Shown: positions 54,292 to 64,000, counted from the first letter of the stretch. The stretch is DNA of 64,000 bases from Diphasiastrum complanatum (GCA_029204225.1 CM055097.1:9037593-9101592), one strand, 5' to 3'. Notes: generated by a model from the sequence alone, not told the origin. A program made the numbers and translations.

Positions 54292-55060
54292 TTGCAAGAG
54301 GAAGAGGAGCTTAAAGCCGCTAGAGCAACAGTCGAGGTTTGTTCTTCACCAGTGCAACCATCGAATAATCCACATACAGATATGTCTAGTAAGATCAATA
54401 TTTCGTTGGGAGAGTTCCTCAAGTTGGTGCCAAAAGCAAAAGAAGTATTAGCGCAAAATTTAACTCAAGCTGGACCAGAAGTCCATCAACAACCACTTTT
54501 TTGTGCTGGATTTAAAGAATCTAATGAAGTACTCCATGTTGGAGTAACTTGGAAAAGTGAGCAAAAAATTATCACCCTGCCGATACAGCATAAGCAATTT
54601 TCTAACGAAGCAGTCGTGATAGATGGCGGTTCAAGAGTTAACTTGATTTCGACACAGCTATGTGCAAAATGAGGCATTACAAGGACAAAGCCTGCGACTT
54701 GATCAAACGACAGTTCATCCGCGAGGAATGGTTGAAGATATACCTGTTAGAATTGTTGGAGTACAGTTTGTCATTACGTTCGTAGTAATGGACTTACCAA
54801 ATGTCTATTGAGTCCTACTGGGACGTCCATGGTTACGAGTTGCACAAGTGACTCATAACTGGGGTACCAGAAAAATCACTTTTGAAAATCGTGAACGTGC
54901 AGTCAAAGTTGATCCTGTAACTTGGACTATCAGACCAGTGGCTCAAAAAGAGGATGATGATTTGTCAACAATGGATCATTCTTGTGACCGACCAGTAAAA
55001 AATTGGGGGGGGGGGGGGGGGGGGGTTCATTACGACTCTCAAACCGATATCGTCAACTGA
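54292..55060 (+). pseudogene. protease of the plus-strand gypsy element
   Basis: The 54292-54672 frame ends VVIDGGSRVNLISTQLCAK with D-G-G-S at the protease active site. After a stop and frameshift, LLGRPWLRVAQVTHNWGTR and KITFENRERAVKVDP (54810-54925) give the second half. A 21-base G run (55005-55025) disrupts the frame. RT, RNase H and integrase are absent to the right, where only about 300 bp of possible linker sequence remain. Confidence 0.8.
55005..55025 (+). repeat. homopolymer of 21 G
   Basis: Uninterrupted G run in the decayed gypsy sequence. Its length is likely to vary and to be prone to sequencing error. Confidence 0.9.
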
Positions 55061-55429
55061 AATCAAGCTCTTGCAACGATTGATTGTACAGCAGGCTATA
55101 TGTGTCAACAAGATAATCAATCCGATTTGAGCGAGATTTCAATATTGGATCGAACTTTGGATAAACCAATCACTTTTCCACTAAATGTGCTGAATGTGGC
55201 TTGGATATCAATGGAGCCCATACCAGACCTGATTGAAGATGAACTCATTCTTGTGAGTCAGCCTTGACTTATGATGACAATGCAGAACTTACTGATGAGC
55301 AAATTCTAAATCATATGGATTCGACCAGATTTGGAGTACGTAATCCTTGGGTTGCCTTGGGATCCGCAAACTCTCCAACAACAATAAGGAGGATAGATTG
55401 ATTCAGTATGTTGTCCAATATGTCGAAGA
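55061..55429 (+). other. degraded gypsy linker, no domain
   Basis: Readable pieces (ELTDEQILNHMDSTRFG-like near 55280) suggest the protease-RT linker. At about 55350-55383 the sequence GGGTTGCC-T-G-ATCCGCAAAC-CTCCAACA resembles 40951-40980, a possible LTR edge. Confidence 0.35.
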
Positions 55430-55573
55430 CACCTGTTGAGCGATTCCTGAGTATTTTTGCAGACTGTGTAGAAATACGAATAAAACTGCAGAACTAGATA
55501 ATAAAATGGATGAAAATAAAAGATCGATTATTCGATGAATCACTTCGATACTAGAATAATCCAATACTCCCCC

Positions 55574-56687
55574 TTATCTGAATCCATGAATGCTTCGACC
55601 TTCAAACCTAGTTCTGCACAAAACTTTGTGTGCATCCAAGCTTAGTGCCTTAGAAAAAATATCTGCTGTCATATTTTGCATTCGACAATACTGCAAGTTA
55701 ACCTCTTTGTCAAGAACTTTGCTTCTGACAGAGTGATACTTAATTTCAATGTGTTTACTCCTAGAATGAAATCTAGGGTTGGATGTTAAAGCAGTAACAC
55801 TTTGATTCTCAGAAAATAAAGTTGTCGGAGCATATTGTTTCAGACAAAGGTCTAAAAGTAAATTTTTCAACCATACCGCTTCCTTTGTAGCTTGAGAGGC
55901 TACAATATACTCTGATTCAGTAGAAGATAGAGCTATCAAAATTTGCTTGCGATTGTTCCATGAAATAGGACCATTGTTGAGGAAGAATGTAAATCCAAAA
56001 GTGGATTCTACATCTCCTGCTCAACTTGCATCTGAATAACCATTGAGAATATTGAGTTTGTCGGTATCGACTGTTCCATAACAAATGCAAAAGTCCATAG
56101 TAGCTCATATGTATTTCAAAACTTTGATAAGAGCCTTTCAATGTGTAATACCAGAATTAGTCATAAACTGGCTTAAGGAACTGACTGCAAAAGCTATTTC
56201 TAGTCTGGTACAGATCATCGCATACATAAGAGATCCTATTATCGAATGATAAGGATACTCACGCATCTGTTCCTTCTCTTCGATCGTCTGAGGACATTGG
56301 TCCTTTGACAATTTGAGTCCCAGGTCTACCATCGGTGAGTGAGCTAATTTGCAATTCATCAGATTATATCTGACTAAGACATTATGAATGTATCTTTGCT
56401 AAGTAATATAAATCAACTTATAATTTTTGTCTCTTTGGATTTGAATACATAGACAGTAATGAGCTTCGTCCAGATCGGTCATGTCGAATTCTGAAGATAA
56501 CATTGATTTAGCTTCTTTTATTACATCGATATTGTTGCTGAAAAACAATATGTTGTTCACATACAAAGTGATAATAATAAAATAATGTTGCACTGATTTG
56601 AAATAGACATTAGAATTTGAAGTGCTTGGTTTATAACCATGATCGATAAGAAAAGTGTTGATCTTTTGAAACCATGCTCAAGCAGAT
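55574..56687 (-). pseudogene. copia RT C-terminal part and RNase H
   Basis: From 56687: AWFQKINTFLIDHGYKPSTS, then ITLYVNNILFFSNNIDVIKE (Y-V-D-D changed to Y-V-N-N), MTDLDEAHYCLCIQIQRDKN, SPMVDLGLKLSKDQCPQT and YHSIIGSLMYAMICTRLEIA. RNase H: MIALSSTESEYIVASQATKE, RSKHIEIKYHSVRSKVLDK, MTADIFSKALSLDAHKVLC. Stops at 56397, about 56140 and elsewhere. Confidence 0.87.
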
Positions 56688-57170
56688 TGTGAAGAATCGC
56701 CAAAAATTTGCAAATCTAGCTTGATCAAAAACCATGTAGAATAGTGTAAATTGTGTACGCAAGTGGGTCCCACACATGTGAGGCCATGATGCCACATGGG
56801 AAACCCATTCTAATGTAGGTTAGGTCAAGTCAAGAGAGTTGGTCATGTCTATTTGGTGGTCATCCCTACTTTATAGGACCTACACCTAAGTTTAAGGTGA
56901 AAATTTGACCAACTAGCTACCTACCAAGCATAACTCTAGGAAATAGACTAGGGTTTCATTTTAGGTCAAGGAGAGTGAGTTAACTTCCTTATTACATGCT
57001 GGAAATCCACCTAACTTCAAGAAGGAAGTCGAATTTGCTATGTATTCCCTCTCTCCATAGTGAGAAGATAGAAAATTTTTGGAGCTCATTGGCAATCTCA
57101 AGCTAGTTCACTATGTACATTGAGTTTTTGTGATCCAAATGAAACCAAATCAAATTCTACTTGTTTCTCA
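56688..57170 (+). repeat. left LTR of the gag-protease element
   Basis: Starts TGTGAAGAATCGCC, ends CTTGTTTCTCA. Differs from the right LTR at two C/T sites near 56698-56701 and at GG versus CA in TAGACTAGGGTTTC. Confidence 0.92.
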
Positions 57171-58194
57171 GGAAATCAAGTCTCTAAATAGGGAGTTGGC
57201 TTCCATTGGAGAGAAGATTCATGATGGAGAGCTTGTACAAATTGTCCTTAATGGTCTAGGAGATGACTTTGCAAATCTGGTCCAAAGTTTTGCCATCCAA
57301 GACACTTTGCCAACTATAGAAAAACTTCACAGTGTATTAGTGGCTGAAGAGTGTAGGATGCTCCATGCAAAATCTAGGATGAGTTCCTTGTCTTTGCAGG
57401 ATGGTGATGAGAAAGCCAATTTCTCAGTCAAGGGCAAAAATAAGACCAATGGAAAGAAGAAGCATCCAAAGGAGGCCAAAGAAGAGGATGATGCATCAAG
57501 CTCAAAGGACAAGTCAAAGCAAAAATGCTTCTTTTGTGGAAGGAAGGGGCATTATGCATCTGAATGCTACAAGAGGCTAAGAGCACAAGTGGAGGAGGAC
57601 AAACAAGGAAACCTTGCAAAGGAGGAGGAGGAGGATGAAGTAGATGTATTCTTGATGGCATCTACATCCTCACCAACAAGCAATAGCAATTCAAGAGACA
57701 ATTGGTGGATTGACAGTGGGGCTAGCTCCCACATGTCTTGTGAAAAGGACTTTTTCTCAACCTTACACTCATTCAATGATGCTAAAAAGTTTGTCTTTAC
57801 TGCAAATGATGAAGAGTGTAGGATAGATGGTGTTGGCACCATCTCTTTGTGTCTAGAATCCTCAAAATGCATGGATCTAGAAAATGTCCTTTATGTACCA
57901 TCAATCACCAAGAATATGCTTAGTGTTGGTCTACTCTTAGAAAGTGGTTTGGATGTCCACTTTAAGCATGGTGTTTGCTTCATCTTGAAAAATGATGTTT
58001 GTATTGCAAAGGGATTTAAACATGGAAGATTGTTTAAGTTGGAAGCTAGTGTTGCTTTTAAAAGAATGAGCTTGGCAAAGGAGGAGATCACTCAAGAGGA
58101 GATCTTGGCAAAGTGTGATCTTGCTTGCATTGAGGAGGAGCATCAAAAGGAGGAAGATTTTGAGGATCAGCCTCAAAGCATGAGAGTTCCATAG
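57130..58194 (+). CDS. copia-type Gag (C-terminal part)-protease ORF, intact
   Basis: 354 codons, open. Residues 1-14 are encoded by the left LTR, then the end of a UBN2 Gag domain (LVQIVLNGLGDDFANLVQSF, PTIEKLHSVLVAEECRM), a Lys-rich linker, a CCHC knuckle at residues 133-146 (CFFCGRKGHYASEC), an acidic stretch, and a copia protease with D-S-G-A-S-S-H-M at 195-202 followed by VLYVPSITKNMLSVGLLLES and HGRLFKLEAS. The usual GAG-pre-integrase and integrase do not follow; instead an acidic tail ends it. The first half of Gag is missing. The start could be the ATG at 57130 or 57139. Alone among the retroelement frames here it is unbroken. Confidence 0.8.
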   Translation: MIQMKPNQILLVSQEIKSLNRELASIGEKIHDGELVQIVLNGLGDDFANLVQSFAIQDTLPTIEKLHSVLVAEECRMLHAKSRMSSLSLQDGDEKANFSVKGKNKTNGKKKHPKEAKEEDDASSSKDKSKQKCFFCGRKGHYASECYKRLRAQVEEDKQGNLAKEEEEDEVDVFLMASTSSPTSNSNSRDNWWIDSGASSHMSCEKDFFSTLHSFNDAKKFVFTANDEECRIDGVGTISLCLESSKCMDLENVLYVPSITKNMLSVGLLLESGLDVHFKHGVCFILKNDVCIAKGFKHGRLFKLEASVAFKRMSLAKEEITQEEILAKCDLACIEEEHQKEEDFEDQPQSMRVP

Positions 58195-58204
58195 GGAGTC
58201 CTCA

Positions 58205-58945
58205 ATGACAATGTCTGAGTCATCAAATTGCATGCAAATTGTCCATTCAAGTGTGCATCTTGCAAGGGTGGTGAGCATTGGAGAGTCTACTATCTTTGAA
58301 TACTTTTTGGAAAGTATTAGTAGACATGAGGTGACTTGTTTCTTACCTTTAAGATTCATGGTGTTTATTACTTTGTATGACAAGACAATGAAATGGGATG
58401 CTTTGAAATCTACATTTGTTGTTGATAAAGCAATTTCATTGGATAACTATTTTTGTAATAGTTTGAGTGTCATAAAAGATGAAACATCATTTGTATTGGA
58501 AATCTTTGGGTCCACATGCTTTGAGCATGATCATTCCAATGTAAGGACCAAAGATTATCCTATTTCAATGATAGGAATAATGGTAGTGTTTTGCTCTTCA
58601 AGTAGAGATTGTAGAATCTACTTGTTTCCAACCAAAGAATTTGTCAATGGTGGAAATGTGATCTTTCAAGAGTGGAAGATTTGTAAACTTGAAGAAGCAC
58701 CTTTGGATCAACACATTATTCAATTCATTGATGTTTTGGAGTCAAGTCAAGTGGAGGAGCAAGCTCAAGACCCGAGGATTCCAAGAAGAACCTTGAGTAT
58801 CAAGATGGAGCCATCTAGGCTCAATCATATGGATCAAGCAAGACAAGTTGCCTTTGGCAACATTATTTATGCACTTAATATTTTAATTGATGTATCTTCA
58901 AGTGCACAAAATGCCTTGGAATCCATGGCTTGGCATGATGTTTAG
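58205..58945 (+). CDS. unrecognised 246-codon ORF in the gag-protease element
   Basis: Starts 10 bp after the stop of the Gag-protease ORF in another frame (MTMSESSNCMQIVHSSVHLA). Contains KDETSFVLEIFGSTCFEHDH, DCRIYLFPTKEFVNGGNVIF and a Glu-rich block LEEAPLDQHIIQFIDVLESS, then MEPSRLNHMDQARQVAFGNI. No catalytic motif, signal peptide or transmembrane segment that I can name. It may be decayed pol-derived sequence, captured host sequence or an accessory protein. Being open for 246 codons in AT-rich DNA argues for recent coding, and the element's young LTRs allow it. Confidence 0.5.
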   Translation: MTMSESSNCMQIVHSSVHLARVVSIGESTIFEYFLESISRHEVTCFLPLRFMVFITLYDKTMKWDALKSTFVVDKAISLDNYFCNSLSVIKDETSFVLEIFGSTCFEHDHSNVRTKDYPISMIGIMVVFCSSSRDCRIYLFPTKEFVNGGNVIFQEWKICKLEEAPLDQHIIQFIDVLESSQVEEQAQDPRIPRRTLSIKMEPSRLNHMDQARQVAFGNIIYALNILIDVSSSAQNALESMAWHDV

Positions 58946-59155
58946 TTTTGAAGTGTGCTACATGTATATAGACACATCTATGGAATATCTTGTAAGGGAT
59001 CCTCTAAGAGGTGGTGAAAGATCCTTCATGGACATCATTCTCTATTGGAGTCTCAAAAGTTCCTTCTTTGTAGCTGGATTTTTTAGACACTTCTAAAAGC
59101 TTTCATTGATCTATCAAGAGAGTTGTAAATAGATCAAGCTAAATTTGAGGAGGAG

Positions 59156-59638
59156 TGTGAAGAATTGTCAAAAATTTGCAAATCTAGCTTGATCAAAAAC
59201 CATGTAGAATAGTGTAAATTGTGTACGCAAGTGGGTCCCACACATGTGAGGCCATGATGCCACATGGGAAACCCATTCTAATGTAGGTTAGGTCAAGTCA
59301 AGAGAGTTGGTCATGTCTATTTGGTGGTCATCCCTACTTTATAGGACCTACACCTAAGTTTAAGGTGAAAATTTGACCAACTAGCTACCTACCAAGCATA
59401 ACTCTAGGAAATAGACTAGCATTTCATTTTAGGTCAAGGAGAGTGAGTTAACTTCCTTATTACATGCTGGAAATCCACCTAACTTCAAGAAGGAAGTCGA
59501 ATTTGCTATGTATTCCCTCTCTCCATAGTGAGAAGATAGAAAATTTTTGGAGCTCATTGGCAATCTCAAGCTAGTTCACTATGTACATTGAGTTTTTGTG
59601 ATCCAAATGAAACCAAATCAAATTCTACTTGTTTCTCA
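59156..59638 (+). repeat. right LTR of the gag-protease element
   Basis: Starts TGTGAAGAATTGTC after the purine tract GAGGAGGAG; ends CTTGTTTCTCA. Same length as the left LTR. Confidence 0.92.
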
Positions 59639-59640
59639 GG

Positions 59641-60525
59641 TTGAAGGCCATACTACAGCCTGTAGTACACACGTGTGGGCTCGGATTTCAATGTTGATCA
59701 ATGCTTTTGATTGTTAATGCTTGTTGTTTGTCAAACAGCCAATCTAGATCAACTTTTTTGTGTCTAGTTTTTTGATAGATTGTTAAGCAAGCATCCAATC
59801 ACTCTTGTGGATCTTTTGTAGATCCATTTATGGTCCTAAAGTACAGTACTTTCACACAGATTTCTTCAAGCCATAAAGTGTTTTGTGGAGTTTACATACA
59901 TGATTCTGTTTTGTTGAATCATGTAAATGTCTTCTTCGATAACTTCATTAAGATATGATGTCTGTACATCCATCTGATGTACCTCTAAATTTGTTGCAAC
60001 AACAAATGACAATAGATGTCTGATAGAAGAATGTTTAACTAGTAGATTGAAAATCTCAATGTAGTCGTCATTATGTACCTAAGAAAATCCTTTGGTGACA
60101 AGTCGAGCTTTTATTCGATCGACTCTTGTATTTGATTTTGAATATGCATTTGCAATCAACTACATTTCTGCTGGCATGCAATTCGACAATAGTCCAAGTC
60201 TAGTTCTTGATAAGAGATGAATACCCTTTATCCATAGCTTCCTTCCAAAGATAAGTGCCTCTTTGACAATAGTCAGCTCTTGAACAAAGTAAGCTGCAGA
60301 CTCTTCAATATATCTTATAGCTGGTCTGCATTCTCTTGTCGATCTTCTTGGTAATGAGTGAAGTTAATTATTTTCATCATGTTGTAGTTGTTGAGCTGCA
60401 ACATCATCTTCTTCAGATTCACTACAGATAAGTTGTTCGTCTGTTGTAGACAAGCTAGGACCTTCAATATGAATAGTCAACTTGGGAATATAAGTGTTCG
60501 ATAATCGGGAGAGTCCGATAGTTCA
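59641..60525 (-). pseudogene. copia integrase-RT linker and RT N-terminal part
   Basis: Decayed copia pol between the nested element and the integrase. Reading leftwards it has frames with many stops; QAV-YGLQ at the nested-element boundary matches the copia RT AIYGLKQSARAWF block. Otherwise only short matches are readable. Confidence 0.6.
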
Positions 60526-60529
60526 GCTA

Positions 60530-61259
60530 TATGAGCTTTGACCTTACCTTTGAGGTTGATAAACTGATCTTCGATGAAGACGATATCCCGACTGGTGAAT
60601 ATCTTCGACTCGACAGGATCATACAACTTATAAGATTTTTCTGAAGTAGTGTAGCTAATGAAAATAGATTTGATACTCTGGAAGTCGAGCTTCTTCTTGA
60701 GATCTTACGGTATTTGTGCATAAGCGATACATCCAAAAAATCATACTTCATATGGTGTTTTGTCTAAGAGACCTTTAGTCAGACATCTGTTTTGAATATA
60801 AGCTGTAGTGGAGACAACTTTAGGCCAGAAGGATTTTGATAGTGTCGCATGAGCAAGCATACACTTAGCCGATTCGACTAAGGTTCTGTTCTTTCTCTCA
60901 ACAAGTCCATTCGACTGAGGTGAATAGGAGGTAATGTCATTGTTAAGGCAACACTCCTTGAATTTGGTAGAGATATATTCTCTCCCATTGGACCTCGGTG
61001 CTTTAATTCTTTTACCAGTTTCCATTTTTGCATGCTCTTTGAATTGTCGAAAGATTTTGAAAGCCTTCGATTTTTTCTTAATGAAATAAACAGCCGTTCT
61101 TCTGGAATATTCGTCAATGAAGGTAATGAAACACTTTGGATTAAGCAATGATAGAGTTTGTAGTGGACCACATATATCTGAATGAACAACATCAAGAACA
61201 TCTTTTGTTGCATGCCTATGACCTAGTCTGCTTTCCAAGGATGCAGCTATGACAAACAT
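60530..61259 (-). pseudogene. copia integrase
   Basis: Frame 61259-60741 reads DVLDVVHSDICGPLQTLSLL, TFIDEYSRRTAVYFIKKKSK, RSNGREYISTKFKECC, YSPQSNGLVERKNRTLVESA and STTAYIQNRCLTKGL. The D-D-E blocks are recognisable, though RSDNG-GEY is RSNGREY. A frameshift near 60740 moves into WFFGCIAYAQIP-like and KLYDPVESKIFTSRDIVF, the C-terminal domain. N-terminal zinc domain missing. Confidence 0.87.
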
Positions 61260-61265
61260 GGAGAT

Positions 61266-62470
61266 TGTTGGATTATTCTCCTTTTTACTAATCGACTAAT
61301 CGGTTTTAATCCTCATCCATTGTTTATCCAGTTCTGCGGATTGTCCTGTGTTTTTACACAGTCTGCAGGAATACACGGAGTTTGACAACAGTGTCACATT
61401 TTCTCTCTCTACAATCCAGACAGTGTCGTCTGTCAAGAATTACGAGTAAAATTACAATGTCGCATTTTTTTGCCTTTTTGCGACACTGTCGCTTGTCAAG
61501 AATTACGTGTAAAAATGCAGTGTCGTGTTTTTCGCAGTTTTTGTCTGTCAGGAATTGCGAGTAAAATTGTATAGTCGCATTTTTCACATTTTTCAAAGTG
61601 CCTCAAATGTTAAGAAAATGACTCTGACAAAGTGTGGAGCTACCCCAATATTAAGGAAATGAGATTTTATGACATTGGCGTCTTTTTCGCAAAAAGAATC
61701 GACATTGTCGCCTTTTTGTGACACTGTAGCCTGTGGCAATTTTAGTTCATTTCTGCAGAGTAACAGTTTCAGTTCATTTATGCATACAGACAATTTACGG
61801 CCGATTTTCACCGCTTATCAGTAATCAATTTCTGAGAAGGAACTGGATGAGTTCCAGCAAACTCCAACCAACTGGCAATCGCATTTGACGACCTAATTAC
61901 TTAGTATAAATCAGTTGTTCATACATCTCTTTTCAAACCTGAATCAACATTGTGAATTGTGAAGGAGTTGAGTGTTATTACATGACGCTTCATGCGCTCT
62001 CATCAAGCAGATCATTCATAATCAGAAAGTAATGTTGTTAGCTCTCTATCAAGCTTTCAAGCTTGAACTCTCTTGAGCATTCTAGCTCAGTCTTTTAGAA
62101 ATTTATTTTAGAGTTGCTATTGTGCTACTGCTTATCAGTAGAGCTGCTTATTATCAGACTTATTCTCAGTTACTCAGAGACAACTTAGAGTGCACGATTT
62201 CTATCCGCTATTGTCTTGCACTCATTAGCATCTAATTTTGTTTTTCTGAATCAATACTATTTCTTATTGCATTCAATATATGTCAGAATGCATGCATCTC
62301 TGTATTGCTTTTGTAACTGATAGAAATTGTTTGAGAATTCAATACTTTATGTTTGGCTACGTAATCACTTAGTATCTAGCGAAAGTTAGTTGCTAAAGAT
62401 CGAACGTGATTTCCATCACTACTTTTGCATTTCTAAGTGAGAATGGTTTCTATCCAAATCGGCAGACTCG
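61266..62470 (+). mobile_element. copia-type LTR, plus orientation
   Basis: Starts TGTTGGATTATTCTCC at 61266, inside the end of the minus-strand copia integrase. Colinear with 26892-27870 and related to the LTR start at 55566 on the minus strand. It contains three near repeats of a GTCGCATTTTT-like word with TGTCAAGAATTACG (about 61430-61580) and AACTGGCAATCGCA, GACGACCTAATT. The right end is not fixed; no PBS was recognised. Confidence 0.7.
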
Positions 62471-62504
62471 AATTTTCATTTCAAGTCTGTATCGGATGTC
62501 TTCA

Positions 62505-62790
62505 TCAACTACACACTCTATGTAGATGATACTCTACTAATCTGTATCAATCTAAATCTGATGAAGGATCTAAAATGCAAGTTAGCATTGGAGTTCAAAA
62601 GGCCTGATAAAGTTCCAGCCAATTACTGTCACAAAGTACAAAAATTGACCCAGCAGAACAAATCTGATGGCAGCAGATTACTTCACAATGGCTCTGGAAA
62701 AAGAGCACCAACTCAAATTCAACAATATGTTAAATTTGAAGATCAAATCTTTTTAGGATTCACATTAAGGGGGAGTATTGGAATTCGATG
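62505..62790 (+). pseudogene. scrap of copia RT joined to a PPT-LTR start
   Basis: TLYVDDTLLICINLNLMKDL and KCKLALEF is the copia RT Y-V-D-D block and the following helix; the rest of RT and RNase H is missing. At 62768 AAGGGGGAGTATTGGAATTC looks like a PPT and LTR start. So this is a strongly deleted copia end. Confidence 0.6.
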
Positions 62791-62934
62791 CTCAGCCTCA
62801 AATCCATTTATTAATGAGCATATTGAAAACTTTACAAAATCCAGAAAATGGATTTTTCAACCCTGGATCGGATCAAATCGAGGAGGAATTATCCGGACGT
62901 CTTCGACTTTGGATCGGTTCGAATTGGGTCTGAT

Positions 62935-63010
62935 GAGGGGTTGTATAGCTCAGTGGGCTAAGCTTATACGAGAATTTGATCATGAGATTTAATCTCTAGA
63001 TGGACTACAA
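62935..63010 (+). other. possible tRNA-derived (SINE-like) start with A box
   Basis: GAGGGGTTGTATAGCTCAGT followed by GGGCTAAGC matches the start of a tRNA with a complete A box TAGCTCAGTGGG. No clear B box (GGTTCGAATCC type) follows at the right distance, and the clover-leaf cannot be folded by eye, so it is not called as a tRNA gene. Confidence 0.3.
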
Positions 63011-63199
63011 ACTCTGTTAGTTGGATAAGTGAATTAAATAAACTTTCATCTGCCCATATTTCTTTAGATCTGTATCTTTCCTTGATAGAAGAGTATGAAA
63101 AAGATTCTCATTTTGGTCCGATATGAAAAATTGTTGAGATTGGAATGAGTGAGAATGGAAAAGAGATCAATTTACATGGATCTCATGTTTCTAGGAAAG
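63011..63199 (+). other. no gene recognised
   Basis: Short AT-rich stretch before the gypsy integrase remnant; may be decayed RNase H-integrase linker. Confidence 0.35.
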
Positions 63200-64000
63200 A
63201 TTGTAGAACAATTTGCCATTTGAGGTGGGCTACTTTTTTGGAATGAGAAAGTTTGTGTACTTGGGGATGATGAGTTAAAGAAGTGAATTCTTTATGAATG
63301 TTATGACGTACCCTCTGTAGGTCATCCAGGTATACATAGGACTTTGAAGTTTGCCAAAAAAGAGTCTTATTAGCCAAAACTCAAGCCATGTATCAAGTCT
63401 TATGTGGTTAGATATAAGCCATGTCAACTAGACAAAGTGAAATACTTAAAGGTTGGAAGGTTGTTACATCCCTTAGATATTCCTCAAAAATGATGGAAAA
63501 ACATATCTATGGATTTTGTAGTTGGACTTTCTAAGACCCAATGGAAAAATGATTCTATTTTAGTTGTAATAGACACATTAACTAAGCTACCTATGTTCAT
63601 ACTATTAAAGTCAATTGCAAAGGCTTCAGAGTTAGCCCAGATCTTGTGGAAAGATAATTTTGGCTTTACAGACTGCCAAGTGATATTGTTTGTGATAGAA
63701 ATTTTAAATTTACAGGTCACTTTTGGTCAGTTGTATTCCACAAGATTGAGACCTCATTTACTTTTTAGTTCTACTGATCTTCTTCTAAAAAAACTAGTCA
63801 GACTATGGAGGACATGTTGAGGACATATGTTTCTCACAGGCAGTCTCAGTGAGAGGACTACATTCCTCTAATTGAGAGATTAAATCTGTTAAGATCTAGA
63901 AAGTTGCTAATTTTTTGCATGATATACAAGAAATGTTGCATGTAGCACGTGATAGTACCCGTAGTGCTCAAGATAGAGCTAAGAACTATGCCAATCTTAA
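63200..64000 (+). pseudogene. gypsy integrase remnant running off the right edge
   Basis: Reads YECYDVPSVGHPGIHRTLKF with stops, CIKSYVV and PCQLDKVKYLKVGRLLHPLD (zinc-binding region), then the 63509-63820 frame MDFVVGLSKTQWKNDSILVV, IDTLTKLPMFI: the first catalytic Asp and following strands. The frame after 63690 is shifted. Same arrangement as the 19.4-20.3 kb integrase but too diverged for the same subfamily. Continues past the window. Confidence 0.82.

Larger units (their letters stand above)
56688..59638 (+). mobile_element. young non-autonomous LTR element with gag-protease only (TR-GAG-like)
   Basis: Two direct 483-bp repeats (56688-57170 and 59156-59638) differ at only four positions by my comparison, and enclose 1,985 bp. 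Ends TGTGAAGAAT ... TTTCTCA; a purine tract GAGGAGGAG precedes the right repeat. The interior has a copia Gag C-terminal half, zinc knuckle and protease in one 354-codon frame, then a 246-codon frame of unknown function; there is no RT, RNase H or integrase. No PBS follows the left LTR: the Gag frame runs out of the LTR. It interrupts the RT gene of a minus-strand copia. A clean 5-bp TSD is not visible (CAGAT / CAGGT at best). Confidence 0.88.
55430..61265 (-). mobile_element. Ty1/copia element interrupted by a nested LTR element
   Basis: Minus-strand copia: integrase (61259-60530), RT (about 60500-59641 and 56687-56140), RNase H (55939-55574), a purine tract AGATAAGGGGGAGTA at about 55580-55566, then the first part of a 3' LTR (TATTGGATTATTC..., to about 55430, where it is cut). 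Gag, protease and 5' LTR are missing at the right, where a plus-oriented LTR of the same wider family starts at 61266. The reverse transcriptase is split at 56687/59639 by the nested gag-protease element, inserted between YGLQ and SA-AWFQK. Several stops are present. Confidence 0.85.

Noticed and set aside
56683-59643. Target-site duplication CAGAT/CAGGT for the gag-protease element
   Set aside because: One mismatch, and its right copy would overlap the LTR end; the flanking RT sequence fits a junction without a clean duplication equally well.

Overview
This is nuclear DNA of a land plant, probably one with a large, repeat-rich genome. The evidence is a split host gene whose exons match a plant-specific FHA/coiled-coil protein family, plant-type Ty1/copia and Ty3/gypsy retrotransposons (including chromodomain-bearing copies and one with a tRNA-Asp-type primer site), hAT and LINE remnants, very long introns and long (TC)n tracts. 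Introns of several kb filled with retroelements suggest a fern or gymnosperm more than a small-genome plant, but the species cannot be read from the window.

Left part (1-22.7 kb): after a decayed minus-strand copia fragment (1-1503), one host gene runs on the minus strand from its ATG at 22397 to at least 2962, where it continues off the left side. I could place nine exons. Exon 1 encodes an acidic, Ala-rich N terminus, exons 2-4 a complete FHA phosphothreonine-binding domain, and the exons between 5383 and 2962 a Lys/Arg/Glu-rich coiled coil. Intron 1 (about 8.9 kb) holds a copia LTR with its primer site, a further LTR-like stretch and a 5'-truncated gypsy chromovirus (17.1-21.4 kb). The intron region 5.4-12.3 kb holds a solo LTR with a perfect target-site duplication, two LINE fragments in opposite orientations, a truncated LTR and a hAT transposase remnant. 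A TATAAA and a G-box lie upstream of exon 1.

Middle (22.7-42.4 kb): no intact host gene is recognisable. It contains imperfect tandem repeats, a second inverted chromovirus copy (24.1-26.9 kb), an LTR of another copia family with an internal (TC)n, a copia RT/RNase H remnant, a pair of 18-bp palindromes, a long degenerate inverted repeat (31.9-34.5 kb), a BED-finger hAT remnant, two (TC)n tracts of 101 and 120 bp, and the 3' end of a minus-strand LTR element.

Right part (42.4-64 kb) is nested. A complete 10,025-bp minus-strand gypsy element (42481-52505) has both LTRs, TSD TGGGT, PBS, PPT, gag-pol and an extra ORF between integrase and 3' LTR. It sits in the 5' part of a plus-strand gypsy element (gag-protease, to about 55.3 kb). 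Next is a minus-strand copia (55.4-61.3 kb) whose reverse transcriptase gene is interrupted by a young element (56688-59638): two 483-bp LTRs with four differences enclosing only gag-protease plus an unrecognised ORF. A plus-oriented LTR (61.3-62.5 kb), a copia scrap, a tRNA-like A box and a decayed gypsy integrase close the window.

Almost all pol genes are broken. The host FHA gene and the gag-protease-only element are the two units that look most intact.
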